64,000 nucleotides of DNA from the NCBI GenBank assembly GCA_036924855.1, contig JBAGRP010000001.1, forward strand, positions 1,426,001-1,490,000. The letters are read 5' to 3'. Below, piece after piece: positions 9,085 to 17,566 of the stretch. Within the stretch, counting starts at the first letter, position 1; every line of letters starts with the position of its first letter. The notes beneath the pieces were generated by a model. The model ran no database searches and was not told where the DNA came from. It worked only from the letters and a program-made list of their open reading frames with translations. The position numbers and the translations under genes were made by a program. The DNA comes from Nitrobacteraceae bacterium AZCC 2146. Lineage in GTDB: Bacteria > Pseudomonadota > Alphaproteobacteria > Rhizobiales > Xanthobacteraceae.

Positions 9085-10505
9085 TCCGCCGCAACGCCGC
9101 GCACTGACACAGCCCCCATGCTCTCGATCTCGGGCAGCATGACGCGGGTATCTGCGATAGTCTCGAGAGACTTCAGGCGCGACACGAGACAGGTTGCATC
9201 GGATTGTGAAACGATAAGAGCGAGCAGATCTCTTGCCTTTTCCTCGATTCGCGATGCCGGCAGCGGATTGACCCATTCTCCCTGAGGCATGTCGGCAGTG
9301 CCCCTTACGCGATGGCCATCGCGTGTCTCGACTTCAACTTCGGCGGTCCACTTATCCGGAAAGCCCTCATTGAACTTCTTCTCCTCTACAACCTCCACCT
9401 TCTGCATCAGAGCCCGAATGGATGGATCGGCAAGCCGTTCTTCGGTGAAAGCCTCTAGCCCGACGCGCCGATGGATAATTGCGTTCGCCACCATGAAATG
9501 GGCGCTGAACTTTGCCTTGTAGGCGCTCGCAGGATTTGCGTCGTCAATGGTGAGTACGGAGTTGGTCGGCAACTTGACTACAACTCGCTTCACGTTGTCG
9601 GCAGTAAGGTTATTCTCGTTGGCGAGACGCAATGTCTGATCAATTGTAACATGACCATGTCGGCAACAGGCGTGAAGCTTGTAGCCGTTTTCGATGACCT
9701 TGAAATAGCTGCCGAGCCGATCGGTGATACGGTTCCAGTCCACTTCGTCGGAAAGCGTTGCCACAAAGCCGCGCTCGCCTTCGATGATATCGAGTGAGCC
9801 GTTAAAACCGTGAGAGGCCAGAGTAGCCGCCATCACACCATTCATGCAGGACTTGCCAGGATGCAGAACCTTGGTGTCATCGCCTTTCTTCAGGTATTGC
9901 CAAAGCCCAGCCGCCTGGCTACCTGCGTTACCGAGCGCCCATTGTGTCTGCTCGACGGATAGATTCATGAGCTTGGCGCAAGCTGCCGCCGCACCAAAGG
10001 TGCCAACAGTGCCGGTCGAGTGGAATTTTTCGTAGTGCGATGCAGCTATTGCCTCGCCGATACGGTACTGGACATCGAACCCGGCGACGAGAGCTTCAAT
10101 GAGCCGCATTCCGTCGACCCTCAATTTCTGTGCAACGGCAACGGCAGCACCGACCATCGCAACACCGCCATGGACAATCGACGGAAGATGGATGTCATCC
10201 AGTTCGATCGAGTGCGAAGCGGCGCCATTAGCAAATGCCGCCCAGGTCGCCGACGTCATTGAACCATCGTTAAACAGCGTCGCTTCCGGTTTCGCCTCTT
10301 CGGCGCGCGCCACCGCTGCGGAAGATGCTCCCTGCCGCGTCGTACGACTGCCGACGGATGCAACCGCCACCCAGTCGATTAGAGCTGTTTTTGCTGCAGC
10401 GATAACTTCCAGCGGGAGCTCGTCGTAATGAAGGTTTACCACGTATTCGGCGAGAAGCCTGGTGGCTTGCGGCGCGTTTGCCTGATCTTGCGCTGATATC
10501 GTCAT
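9081..10505 (-). CDS. MmgE/PrpD family protein
   Basis: A 474-residue member of the MmgE/PrpD fold (2-methylcitrate dehydratase, cis-aconitate decarboxylase, iminodisuccinate epimerase relatives). The ATG at 10505 (MTISAQDQAN) is chosen because GAGGAAC lies just upstream; a longer frame begins at 10562. Family segments are visible: SIELDDIHLPSIVHGG near residue 95, KVLHPGKSCMNG near 215, and a C-terminal lid domain. Within this family substrate cannot be assigned from motifs. It is the first enzyme gene after the GntR regulator and is coupled by overlap to the LeuC-like gene. The pair suggests dehydration or decarboxylation of a di- or tricarboxylate followed by hydration. Confidence 0.88.
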   Translation of the reverse strand: MTISAQDQANAPQATRLLAEYVVNLHYDELPLEVIAAAKTALIDWVAVASVGSRTTRQGASSAAVARAEEAKPEATLFNDGSMTSATWAAFANGAASHSIELDDIHLPSIVHGGVAMVGAAVAVAQKLRVDGMRLIEALVAGFDVQYRIGEAIAASHYEKFHSTGTVGTFGAAAACAKLMNLSVEQTQWALGNAGSQAAGLWQYLKKGDDTKVLHPGKSCMNGVMAATLASHGFNGSLDIIEGERGFVATLSDEVDWNRITDRLGSYFKVIENGYKLHACCRHGHVTIDQTLRLANENNLTADNVKRVVVKLPTNSVLTIDDANPASAYKAKFSAHFMVANAIIHRRVGLEAFTEERLADPSIRALMQKVEVVEEKKFNEGFPDKWTAEVEVETRDGHRVRGTADMPQGEWVNPLPASRIEEKARDLLALIVSQSDATCLVSRLKSLETIADTRVMLPEIESMGAVSVRGVAAE

Positions 10506-10619
10506 GACTCGTTCCTCAAAATTCGGACATGGAACCACGGTAGGAGAAATGCCTGAGTTCATCAGGCTCTACTCCGTCGAAAGGTTGCAGCCTTCGCGTT
10601 TCGTAGTTTCGTTTTTCGA

Positions 10620-11354
10620 TCAGCCCGTCTTGTCTGATCGATCAAGTTTCATTCGGTAAGCAAAGCGGTCAGCGGGATGAAGGCCGACAGTGGTCAAAAA
10701 CAGCCAACCACTAGCATCCCGGTAGCGTCTGAGAATTCGAAGAGCAGGAGCTCCCTCAGGAGCACCCAAAGCAACAGACTGCGCTTTCGAAACGATCGCA
10801 CCCTGCAACTCCTGCTCAATGCTGTCGGTGCGAATGCCGCTATGCTTCGACAAGAGATCACAAAGAGCAGTGGTTTCCTCGCCGAGATAGCGTCTGATCG
10901 ATGCCAATTCTTCGGCAACATACGCCACGTTGCAACATATTGGCCGGTCGACCTTGGCCGGATCAATACGTAGACTGCTGATTCGCAGCCAGCGCGAACC
11001 CGGCGCCGCCCCAAGCACATCCGCCATTGCCGTATCGGCAACAAAATCGTCGATGGAACCTACGACGCGACGCGTATCGCGCGCATAGTGGATCAGTTCC
11101 TCTGCTGTCAAAACCGACTGACCGAAGCCGGCGGGTGGGCGGGGCTCCAGCACAAGCGTGCCGGCTCCTCGACGGCGTTCGACGAGCCCCTCTCGCTCGA
11201 GCATGTTCAATGCAGCACGCACTGTCGCGCGGGATACGCCATGAACTTCAGCTAGTTCATGCTCACCCGGGAGAAAGCTCCCCGGACGATGCTTCCCTGA
11301 TGAAATCGCGCGGTGCAGATTGCGCGCGAGATCGGCATAAAGTGTGGCTTGCAC
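10620..11354 (-). CDS. GntR-family regulator (HutC/UTRA type)
   Basis: A 244-residue regulator reading leftward into the MmgE/PrpD operon. A GTG start at 11354 is preferred: AGGGA lies about 9 bases upstream. The longer reading from 11390 would overlap the operator-like repeats. The winged HTH (PGSFLPGEHELAEVHGVSRA, then RAALNMLEREGLVERRRGAGT) spans residues 25-75 and the UTRA ligand domain covers about 95-235. Such regulators usually repress a catabolic operon until a pathway intermediate binds. The gene ends 114 bases before the MmgE/PrpD start, so it may head the operon or share its promoter. Confidence 0.88.
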   Translation of the reverse strand: MQATLYADLARNLHRAISSGKHRPGSFLPGEHELAEVHGVSRATVRAALNMLEREGLVERRRGAGTLVLEPRPPAGFGQSVLTAEELIHYARDTRRVVGSIDDFVADTAMADVLGAAPGSRWLRISSLRIDPAKVDRPICCNVAYVAEELASIRRYLGEETTALCDLLSKHSGIRTDSIEQELQGAIVSKAQSVALGAPEGAPALRILRRYRDASGWLFLTTVGLHPADRFAYRMKLDRSDKTG

Positions 11355-11381
11355 GATGGCGGTCCCTATATTCGATCCACA

Positions 11382-11408
11382 TGTACGCACAACTTACATG
11401 TTCGTACA
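11382..11408. promoter_or_regulatory. Paired GntR operator-like palindromes
   Basis: Two 10-base imperfect palindromes of the form TGTnCGnACA occur in tandem: TGTACGCACA at 11382-11391 and TGTTCGTACA at 11399-11408, 17 bases apart. They lie 28-54 bases upstream of the preferred GntR start codon. HutC/FadR-type regulators bind short palindromes of this kind, so autoregulation of the GntR gene and its operon is the simplest reading. Confidence 0.5.
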
Positions 11409-11449
11409 AGTCAAAAAGTATCAGCGTCCAAGTCTTTTCGTCAGTTTTT

Positions 11450-11600
11450 CGGGCTATGTCCCCTAAAAGCTCTCAACTTTGGAAACGCCATGCGAGCCCT
11501 CGTCTCAGGATCATTCCAGTAGTCAGCGAAGACGTTTGCGCCACGGATCAGGAGTTCGCCGGTCTCGCGCCGTTGACGCGGTGCATCAACAGACGGGGCG
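11450..11600 (-). pseudogene. AMP-dependent acyl-CoA ligase fragment
   Basis: Reading leftward, an open stretch contains ETGELLIRGANVFADYWNDP, the characteristic hinge-proximal motif of acyl-CoA synthetases (GE-L--RG-NVF-GYWN-PE). Nothing recognisable of the ATP-binding or C-terminal domain lies on either side, and the flanking residues do not look like the family. It is a short remnant of a lost gene at the edge of a decaying zone. Confidence 0.5.
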
Positions 11601-11933
11601 TTCCCTGTAGATCGCCGAAATTCAATAGATTGCCGGGTAAGCACCGGTATTTTACTGCACGAGCTTAAGCTTCATTTTCCACTGCCTGAGAGACGAATAG
11701 TTATTGAAAGCCCCACACCGCCGGATGAGCGCAAATGAAACAACATCTCGATCGCTGGAGTGGCTTTGAGCCTCTCCCCCAAATCAATCACAGCAGTGCG
11801 AGCGCAGGTTGCCGCGGCATCGAATTTCAGGAAATCACTACGCCACAATTTGGTACATTCGATATGGGCGACCGCGGCGCGCCGCCTTCCATACCGGGCG
11901 ATCCCTTTGGCATTCCCGGGACCGCCTACCTGC

Positions 11934-12314
11934 CCTGCCCTGCCCGCAATGCGAGCCAAAAGATGGGGCCGCATCGTCAACATTTCTTCCGGCGCGGCGC
12001 GCGGTGCCGGCTCGATCGGCCCCCACTACAACGCATCGAAAGCCGGCATCGAAGGCCTCACCCGCGGCTACGCCGCGCGCCTGGTGAAGGAAGGGATCAC
12101 GGTCGCGCCGTCGCTGATCGAGACGGACGTGATGGGCCGTAAACAGGACCTAGTCGCACGAATTCCGCTGGGTCGGTTCGGCGCTTCAGAAGAGGTTGCC
12201 CAGGCGGTCATGTCACTCGTCGGCAATGGATACATGACGGGACAGACCATCGCACTCAGCGGGGGCGACCTTCAACTAGTCGGCATAGGCGACGTTGCGT
12301 CGCCCCCAGCGTGA
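11934..12314 (+). pseudogene. Short-chain dehydrogenase, C-terminal remnant
   Basis: From about 11934 the translation matches the second half of an SDR: KRWGRIVNISSGAARG (catalytic Ser region), YNASKAGIEGL (the YxxxK pair), PLGRFGASEEVAQAVMSL and MTGQTIALSGG near the end. The N-terminal Rossmann motif GxxxGxG is absent, and no start codon makes sense. The segment after GITV goes directly to APSLIETDV, two residues shorter than the usual VNAVAPSLI. The last 15 residues are also unlike the family. The gene is truncated and probably inactive. Confidence 0.7.
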
Positions 12315-12405
12315 ACCTCGAAGTTGGCGAACAACGCGCTCTGGCTCTGGTAGATGGCGATGCAGCCACTGTTGCAAATGTCCATCTCCGCGAGACTTCC
12401 GCAGA

Positions 12406-12564
12406 TCACACCGATAGTCCAGATGCCGCGTTCCAGCGGAAAACGCGAGCGCCGGGCCATCGCGGCCGCGCCTTACGGCGCATCGGTGTCCTTGAACCGG
12501 GTATCGCAGGCATATCCTGAGCAAGTGCTGGAAGAGCCCATGCTGCAAGACCAAGAGCGGTCAT
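12406..12564 (-). CDS. Small secreted protein, possibly frameshifted
   Basis: A 52-residue frame whose ATG overlaps the stop of the MFS gene (ATGA at 12564-12561), so it could be translated by coupling. It begins with a good signal peptide (MTALGLAAWALPALAQ, cut before DMPAIPG). The remainder is arginine-rich and low in information. A second frame directly downstream (62 residues, 12272-12460) encodes a cysteine-containing segment, GSLAEMDICNSGCIAIYQS. A frameshift may therefore have split a longer secreted protein. No family recognised. Confidence 0.35.
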   Translation of the reverse strand: MTALGLAAWALPALAQDMPAIPGSRTPMRRKARPRWPGARVFRWNAASGLSV

Positions 12565-13754
12565 TTCCTTTGACCGCGGGCGTAGCCTTGCAGGACAGCG
12601 GCGAGGATCGAGAGCCCCGCTCCAAAAAGGCTCACCGCGCCCCAACCGCCTTGGTTCCAGGCGACCGTTGCACCTGCTGATCCCAGCGAGCCGCCCACGA
12701 ACATTCCCGTCATGAAGATCGTGTTGAGTCGTCCGCGCGCTTCCGGATGGAGCGCAAAGACCACATGCTGGTTCGAAACCATCGCGCTCGTCACTCCAAA
12801 ATCCAGGATGACGACACCGACAACCAGCCCGATCAAGCCTCGCCAGATCCCAAATATGATCCACGATGCACATGCGATCGCCGAACCAACCAAAGCCACC
12901 AGCTGCGGCCCCCGACGATCTGCAAGTCGGCCGGCAACTGGAGCGGCGAAGATACCGACGGCGCCTACGACACCGAAGAGGCCCGCGACGTCTGCTCCAA
13001 GAGCAAAACGTGGCTCTTGGAGGTGGAGGGCAAGGATCGTCCAAAAAGCCGTGAAAGACGCAAACAGCGCGGCCTGCACGAGGGTGGCGGAACGAAGCGA
13101 CGGCTCGGTTTGCCACAGGTACGCTATGGATCTCAGTGCTTTGCTGTACGGCATCGCGACGTAGGGATGGTTGCGAGGAAGCACCATTGCCATGGCTGAG
13201 CCGGCGATGACGGCCAAGGGCGAGCCCACCCAGAACATCTCACGCCATCCCGCGTGCATCGCGACGAACCCGGCCAATGTCCGGCTGAACAACAGACCGC
13301 ATAGCAACCCGGACATGATCGTTCCGACGGTCTGGCCCCGTCGTTCCGGTGATGCCAGAGACGCTGCGAACGGAATGATTTGCTGCGCGACGGTCGAGGT
13401 CGCTCCGACCACCAGGGATGCAGCGACAAGTGTCCACGCGGTCGGCGCAACGGCCGCGAGGACAAGGGCAACCGCCAGTAAGCCGAATTGAAAAATGATG
13501 AGCCGCCGCCGATCCATGATGTCACCCAACGGAACGAGAAGGAATAGACCCGCTGCGTAGCCCATCTGGGTGGCGGTCGGGATCAGTTCCGTAGCCGGTT
13601 GGCCGGGGAATTCGGCGTGTATCACTCCGAGCATCGGTTGGTTGTAGTAGATGTTCGCCACGGCGACGCCGGTCGCCGCCGCCATCACGAAGGTAAGCGT
13701 GCGACCAAAGGGCTTTGGGCCCGCATCTACAAAGGGTGGAGCAAGCTCAGACAT
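12561..13754 (-). CDS. MFS transporter, YnfM/arabinose-efflux-like
   Basis: A 397-residue major facilitator with twelve predicted helices. It starts with a short polar tail and TLTFVMAAATGVAVANIYYNQPML; the YNQP motif is typical of the drug/sugar-efflux branch related to YnfM/AraJ. The loop between helices 2 and 3 reads VPLGDIMDRRRLI, and helix 5 has the PERRGQTVGTIMSG segment typical of antiporters. It is divergent from the LysR gene at 13857 with a 102-base spacer, a standard regulator/exporter pair. Export of a drug-like or metabolic compound is the family expectation; the substrate is unknown. Confidence 0.87.
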   Translation of the reverse strand: MSELAPPFVDAGPKPFGRTLTFVMAAATGVAVANIYYNQPMLGVIHAEFPGQPATELIPTATQMGYAAGLFLLVPLGDIMDRRRLIIFQFGLLAVALVLAAVAPTAWTLVAASLVVGATSTVAQQIIPFAASLASPERRGQTVGTIMSGLLCGLLFSRTLAGFVAMHAGWREMFWVGSPLAVIAGSAMAMVLPRNHPYVAMPYSKALRSIAYLWQTEPSLRSATLVQAALFASFTAFWTILALHLQEPRFALGADVAGLFGVVGAVGIFAAPVAGRLADRRGPQLVALVGSAIACASWIIFGIWRGLIGLVVGVVILDFGVTSAMVSNQHVVFALHPEARGRLNTIFMTGMFVGGSLGSAGATVAWNQGGWGAVSLFGAGLSILAAVLQGYARGQRK

Positions 13755-13856
13755 CGTAGAACCTCGCGAGATTTAATGGAGATCCAGATCTAGCTTTGCA
13801 TCGAATTTCGTTGTAGTAGTGCCATCCGAGAAGCCCTCATAACGGATTTTGATATA

Positions 13857-14759
13857 GTGGACACCGCCGCTGTCGCTGTTCTGGTTGATGCCGCCTTGGT
13901 GGGAAGCCTCGCGGGGGCCGCGCGCAGACTAGGTATCTCGCCGATGGTCGCAACGCGAAGACTGGCGGCCCTGGAGGAGAATCTCGGCGTGCGCCTGTTT
14001 CATCGGACGACGCGTTCGATGTCACTGACACCTGAAGGCGAAGCGTTTTTGCCCTATGCTCAGGCGCTGGTTGAGGGAGAGCTTGCCGCAAGGGCTAACC
14101 TTCGAGCGGCCAAAGAGGGCGTGTCTGGCACCCTCCGGGTCAACACGTCGACAGCCTTCGGAAGAAAGTTGATCACGCCCATCATTCCACGATTACTGGC
14201 GAGTCACCCGGCGTTAAGAATCGACCTCGAACTCAGCGACAGCGTCGTCGACATCACCGCCTCCGGAACGGACCTGGCGGTCCGCTTTGCGGAGCCCCGC
14301 GAAAACAGCATGGTCGCCCGATCCCTCGGCGTCAGTCCCCGCGTCCTGGTGGCGGCGCCAAGCTACATCGAGAAGCACGGTAAGCCCTCATCCGCCGCGG
14401 ACCTCAGGGAACACGCTTGTTTGTCGCTTGCCGGGGCAAGTCGCTGGCCATTTAAGATAGCCGGACGCGAGCGCCAGATCCCTATTAATACGCGCTTTTC
14501 GGCAAGCAGTGCCGATACCCTTCACGACGCTTGCGTCCACGGCGCCGGCATCACGCTACTTTCTCATTGGAACGTTCGGGACGATCTGCAAGACGGCACG
14601 CTTTTGCGAATAGAATTGCACGACGCAACCTCTGACGATCATACGATCTGGGCAGTCTATCCAACCGCGCGTCTGGTGCTGCCCAAGGTCAGGATGTTCA
14701 TCACGGAGCTCGAAATCCTCCTGGCCGACGCTAGTCACCCACAAACCGAACATGCGTGA
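13857..14759 (+). CDS. LysR-family transcriptional regulator
   Basis: A 300-residue regulator beginning at a GTG (GTGGACACCGCC). The HTH lies at residues 8-60 (LVGSLAGAARRLGISPMVAT, then RRLAALEENLGVRLFHRTTRS). The effector domain begins with SGTLRVNTSTAFGRKLITP and includes GTDLAVRFAEP and DACVHGAGITLLSHW. These are all hallmarks of the DsdC/PecT/aaeR-like LysR branch commonly found next to MFS exporters. It is divergent from the MFS gene at 13754 and presumably controls it. Confidence 0.88.
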   Translation: MDTAAVAVLVDAALVGSLAGAARRLGISPMVATRRLAALEENLGVRLFHRTTRSMSLTPEGEAFLPYAQALVEGELAARANLRAAKEGVSGTLRVNTSTAFGRKLITPIIPRLLASHPALRIDLELSDSVVDITASGTDLAVRFAEPRENSMVARSLGVSPRVLVAAPSYIEKHGKPSSAADLREHACLSLAGASRWPFKIAGRERQIPINTRFSASSADTLHDACVHGAGITLLSHWNVRDDLQDGTLLRIELHDATSDDHTIWAVYPTARLVLPKVRMFITELEILLADASHPQTEHA

Positions 14760-14848
14760 TGATGGCATCCAGGCAATGACGCCGGTAGTGCTCGATTTCC
14801 TCAGACGCCTTGAGCACCCACCGACCGGCCGCAGCAGGCGAACGTGAA

Positions 14849-15073
14849 TCAGGTCGCAGACCGTTTCTGGTAGAATTCGAGCGCGTAGAGTCTGAGTGCG
14901 GAAGACAGATTGCCTTGCTGCCGGTTCTTGTCGATCTCCCCAACAAGCTCCGACAGCGTCATGTTTCGCCCGGTAGCGATCTCCTTCATGGCGAACCAGA
15001 ACGGTTCTTCCATGCTGACACTCGTCTTGTGGCCATTCATCACGACCGACCGCTTTACAACGGGCGATTTCAT
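14849..15073 (-). CDS. Ribbon-helix-helix domain protein (RHH_4)
   Basis: A 74-residue small DNA-binding-fold protein with a strong ribosome site (AGGAG five bases before the ATG at 15073). The pattern KTSVSMEEPFWFAMKEIA, then MTLSELVGEID, NLSSALRLYALEFY is the RHH_4 family signature: beta strand, then two helices. Rhizobiales carry several such genes; targets are unknown and some copies are mislabelled as sulfotransferases. A second, broken copy of the same family lies immediately upstream at 15110-15358. Confidence 0.8.
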   Translation of the reverse strand: MKSPVVKRSVVMNGHKTSVSMEEPFWFAMKEIATGRNMTLSELVGEIDKNRQQGNLSSALRLYALEFYQKRSAT

Positions 15074-15109
15074 CGCAACTCCTGGTTTGCCTCGTCCCTA
15101 ATGGTATTT

Positions 15110-15358
15110 CTACATTTCGGGCACCCTATGCAGCGCTCCTTCCTCGACGCCGGCGGTGTCCCGAACGTCGAGCAGCGGAACTCCGAAATTTTTCCGGTAA
15201 TGCGCGAGAACGAAAACCCGGAGCACCGCGAAGAGGTCTTCCTTCCCCGCATCGCCGACCACTTGCGCCACCAGACGGTCGAGAGTGGTGCCGCGCGGGA
15301 TCGCCATCTACTCGATGCAATCCCAAAAATCATATTCAAGGCTCACGCATGCCTTGCG
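15110..15358 (-). pseudogene. Broken ribbon-helix-helix (RHH_4) gene
   Basis: In one frame the sequence reads RKACVSLEYDFWDCIE, an in-frame TAG, then MAIPRGTTLDRLVAQVVG and LFAVLRVFVLAHYR. This is an RHH_4 protein interrupted between strand and first helix. A residual ATG directly follows the stop, so a shortened product without the DNA-contacting strand is possible but unlikely to function. The C-terminal tail past HYRKNFGVPLLDVRDT is ordinary for the family. It is fused without a gap to the truncated LuxR-type gene to its right. Confidence 0.65.
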
Positions 15359-16051
15359 CCCGCGTCCCCCTTCGCTCGCGCAGCAATGCGCCTTCGTCGA
15401 GCATCGCGCGTGCAGGCTCATTGGCGAACACAATCCGGTCGTTCGTCCCCACCAGCAAGACGCCCGCTTCGACATTGTCGAGGGTTTCGGTCAGGACCGC
15501 CTGCGTCTTTTTACTCTGATCGACCAACCGGCCGATCGAGACCACGCGCTGAAAAAATGAGGCACGAGCAATTCCAGCCGGTGCCTTGCTGCGGCATAGG
15601 CGAGGCCGTGGCTCTCTGTCAGGCGAATACTGATCATCGAGGAGCTCGCCGCGCCCTTTTCCCAATTTGAGCTAACGGCATCGACGATTCCCTGCGGCTT
15701 GAGCCATTCGCTGTAGAAGCGGGACTTGTGCAATTCTGCGAACGACATCACGTCGGGTGACGTGTACACCACGCCAGCACCGAAGAAAGTGGCTGCCGGA
15801 AACAGCGGATTCATCGGCAGATATTTTCCGAAGTATAGCTGCGTATAGTGTGGATCCTCGTTGAACAAATGGAGCGCGGCGGATCGCTCAGCAGCGGCGG
15901 CGTGTCAAAATAACGCGGCCGAAGAGCCTCCCACGAACGCGCAGGAACGCTCCAGCGCGCGCGTCCACAAGGTCGGATCAAGCGCGGCTTCGTAGATGTC
16001 GCCGATCAGCTCCGAGAGCGTTGAGGCTTCAGAGTTCACGGCTTGACTCAC
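15359..16051 (-). pseudogene. LuxR-type regulator with PAS-like sensor, degraded
   Basis: Reading leftward from a GTG at 16051 the protein starts VSQAVNSEASTLSELIGDIY. It meets an in-frame TGA after CAFVGGSSAALF (near 15906), then continues in the same frame with LHLFNEDPHYTQLYFGKYLP through LLVPHF. A run of six A at 15552-15557 then shifts the frame. The following segment QRVVSIGRLVDQSKKTQAV and VEAGVLLVGTNDRIVFANEP is in the next frame. The gene breaks off at about 15359, before its DNA-binding domain. This is the N-terminal sensor layout of Bradyrhizobium helix-turn-helix regulators of the LuxR superfamily. With one stop, one frameshift and a deletion it is dead. Confidence 0.7.
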
Positions 16052-16263
16052 TTGGCGGCTCGAATCCGGCAACCAATTTCACAAGCTAGCCCTGCCCATT
16101 GGTGCCGGTCTTGCGGAACACATTGTGGAGATGGGTCTTTACGGTCGCCCGCGATATTCCAAGAGATCAGCCAATGCCCTGATGCCACTGACCTTCATGA
16201 CGGCATCGAGCACACGGACTTCGCTGGCCGTGAGCTTTTAGTGCTTTGCCAGCCTCTCCAGGC
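16029..16263 (-). pseudogene. LuxR-type DNA-binding domain remnant
   Basis: The leftward translation gives KLTASEVRVLDAVMKVSGIR and ALADLL, then after a frameshift GISRATVKTHLHNVFRKTGT, a stop codon, and LVKLVAGFEPPSE. That is the C-terminal GerE/LuxR helix-turn-helix of a second regulator, lying directly before the sensor-bearing copy and overlapping its start by 23 bases. It contains two stops and one frameshift. Together with the 15359-16051 gene it suggests an ancient tandem pair of paralogous regulators, both now decayed. Confidence 0.65.
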
Positions 16264-16392
16264 GGGCGGCCTCTCCCGCATCCGATTTCATCACCGGTGC
16301 GGAGATTCGAATAGACGGCGGAGCGGCGCTAGGCCAGCGAAGCTGAGCCAGCGTACTCAGTTTGAACGTGCGCTTTTAACCGTAGACTGGTG

Positions 16393-16770
16393 TTAAGGCA
16401 CTCTTCTCCAATTCGCCGACTTGCAAATCAGTCCACCGATGATGCAGCCCGAGGTGCTGAGGGTAGATCCTTCGACAGACATCTTGCCTGAATAGATCGA
16501 ACCGTTGTCAGGATTGGCGGCTTTACCGGTCCAGAAGTTAGCGCCGTCGGGCCGCATGTCGAAGAATAAACGCTGCCCGACTTTGGCTTTCGAATCCGAA
16601 CCGGACTTTAACCACACGATGTTTCCGCAGATGGCGTCGCCACACGGTTCAAACTTAACTCGTACGTTACCATTGTCGCGCAACCAGGTCCCGAAGACGT
16701 CGTCGGCGCGACCCGAACTCGTGGTCAGCAGCCATGCTGCCAAAGCCAGGCAGAAACGCATAGCGTTCAT
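16393..16770 (-). CDS. DUF2147 domain-containing secreted protein
   Basis: A 125-residue exported protein. The ATG at 16770 is preceded by GGAGA; a GTG one codon earlier is less likely. The signal peptide (MNAMRFCLALAAWLLTTSSG) is cleaved near GRA-DDV. The mature domain follows the DUF2147 pattern: DVFGTWLRDNGNVRVKFEPC, GDAICGNIVWLK, then FFDMRPDGANFWTGKA and a closing SGCIIGGLICKSANWRR. Four cysteines could form two disulfides. Function of the family is unknown; it is lipocalin-like and often found with envelope-stress genes. It is the last gene of the MipA operon, 25 bases after the lipoprotein gene. Confidence 0.82.
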   Translation of the reverse strand: MNAMRFCLALAAWLLTTSSGRADDVFGTWLRDNGNVRVKFEPCGDAICGNIVWLKSGSDSKAKVGQRLFFDMRPDGANFWTGKAANPDNGSIYSGKMSVEGSTLSTSGCIIGGLICKSANWRRVP

Positions 16771-16795
16771 CACTTTCTCCGTGTTTTGCTACCGA

Positions 16796-17560
16796 TCAAC
16801 GGACATCGGCGAGATGCATATCGCTCAGGGTTGTCGAAAGGCTGCGTACGATGACGTCCGTGATCGCTCTATGCAGGTTTTCATTTCGCACGGGTTCGCC
16901 GGTGCCGGGCGAGTAACTGTCGTCGACTTGCCTGGTGGGACCCGGGAGCTTGACCTCTACCGCATCGTCCAACGGCGCCGCGCTCCTTTTTTCAATCACA
17001 TCGAACGTCTTTCCGTCGAAAACTCTGATTTCGTAGAGTGCATGGATCTGGTTGTAAGATGCCAGCACTGTCCCGTAGGTGATGAAGCCTATCCCTTCAA
17101 CCTTTCGGGCACCGCGGCCGAAATTCGATTTTGCCTTGGTGATAACGATGTAGGCGTCGAGCCCTTGCGGGGACACTTCAGTCTGAACCAGCTTCTTGAA
17201 TGGATCGCCACGAACGAGATTGACGGGTGCAACCGGAGAATCCTTGACCGCCGCAAAGGCGGCTCGGTTGTAACGGATCGGCTGCACCTGAAAACGTCCG
17301 TTCAATGCCGTGGTTGCTTGCTGGACAATCAGGTCATCGAGTCCCCAGGCCCCGATCGGGAAGCTTTGACTGGGGTCGTTGTTCAGGCCGGTCAGCCCCG
17401 CCCTTGCGAAGCTCATCTCGTCGCCGACCGCCGAGATGATGCCGACGGTCTTGACCGCCTGCAGTTTCGTCTCGCCAGTTTGAAACATGGCACAGGCGCT
17501 GATGTTAAGGGCAACAAGAAGTATTGTCGCGAAGTTTAGGTGTCGATTCCTGCGATGCAT
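16796..17560 (-). CDS. Putative lipoprotein of unknown function
   Basis: A 254-residue exported protein with a lipobox-like site (ALNISAC, Cys 23) at the end of a hydrophobic N-terminus, so it is probably anchored to a membrane. I do not recognise a family. The mature sequence alternates predicted strands and helices (VGIISAVGDEMSFARAG, LDAYIVITKAKSNFGRGARK, IHALYEIRVFDGKTFDVIEK) and ends with a helical segment near IVRSLSTTLSDMHL. It lies 6 bases after the MipA/OmpV gene and 25 before the DUF2147 gene, so all three form one operon. Confidence 0.75.
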   Translation of the reverse strand: MHRRNRHLNFATILLVALNISACAMFQTGETKLQAVKTVGIISAVGDEMSFARAGLTGLNNDPSQSFPIGAWGLDDLIVQQATTALNGRFQVQPIRYNRAAFAAVKDSPVAPVNLVRGDPFKKLVQTEVSPQGLDAYIVITKAKSNFGRGARKVEGIGFITYGTVLASYNQIHALYEIRVFDGKTFDVIEKRSAAPLDDAVEVKLPGPTRQVDDSYSPGTGEPVRNENLHRAITDVIVRSLSTTLSDMHLADVR

Positions 17561-17566
17561 GGCGTT

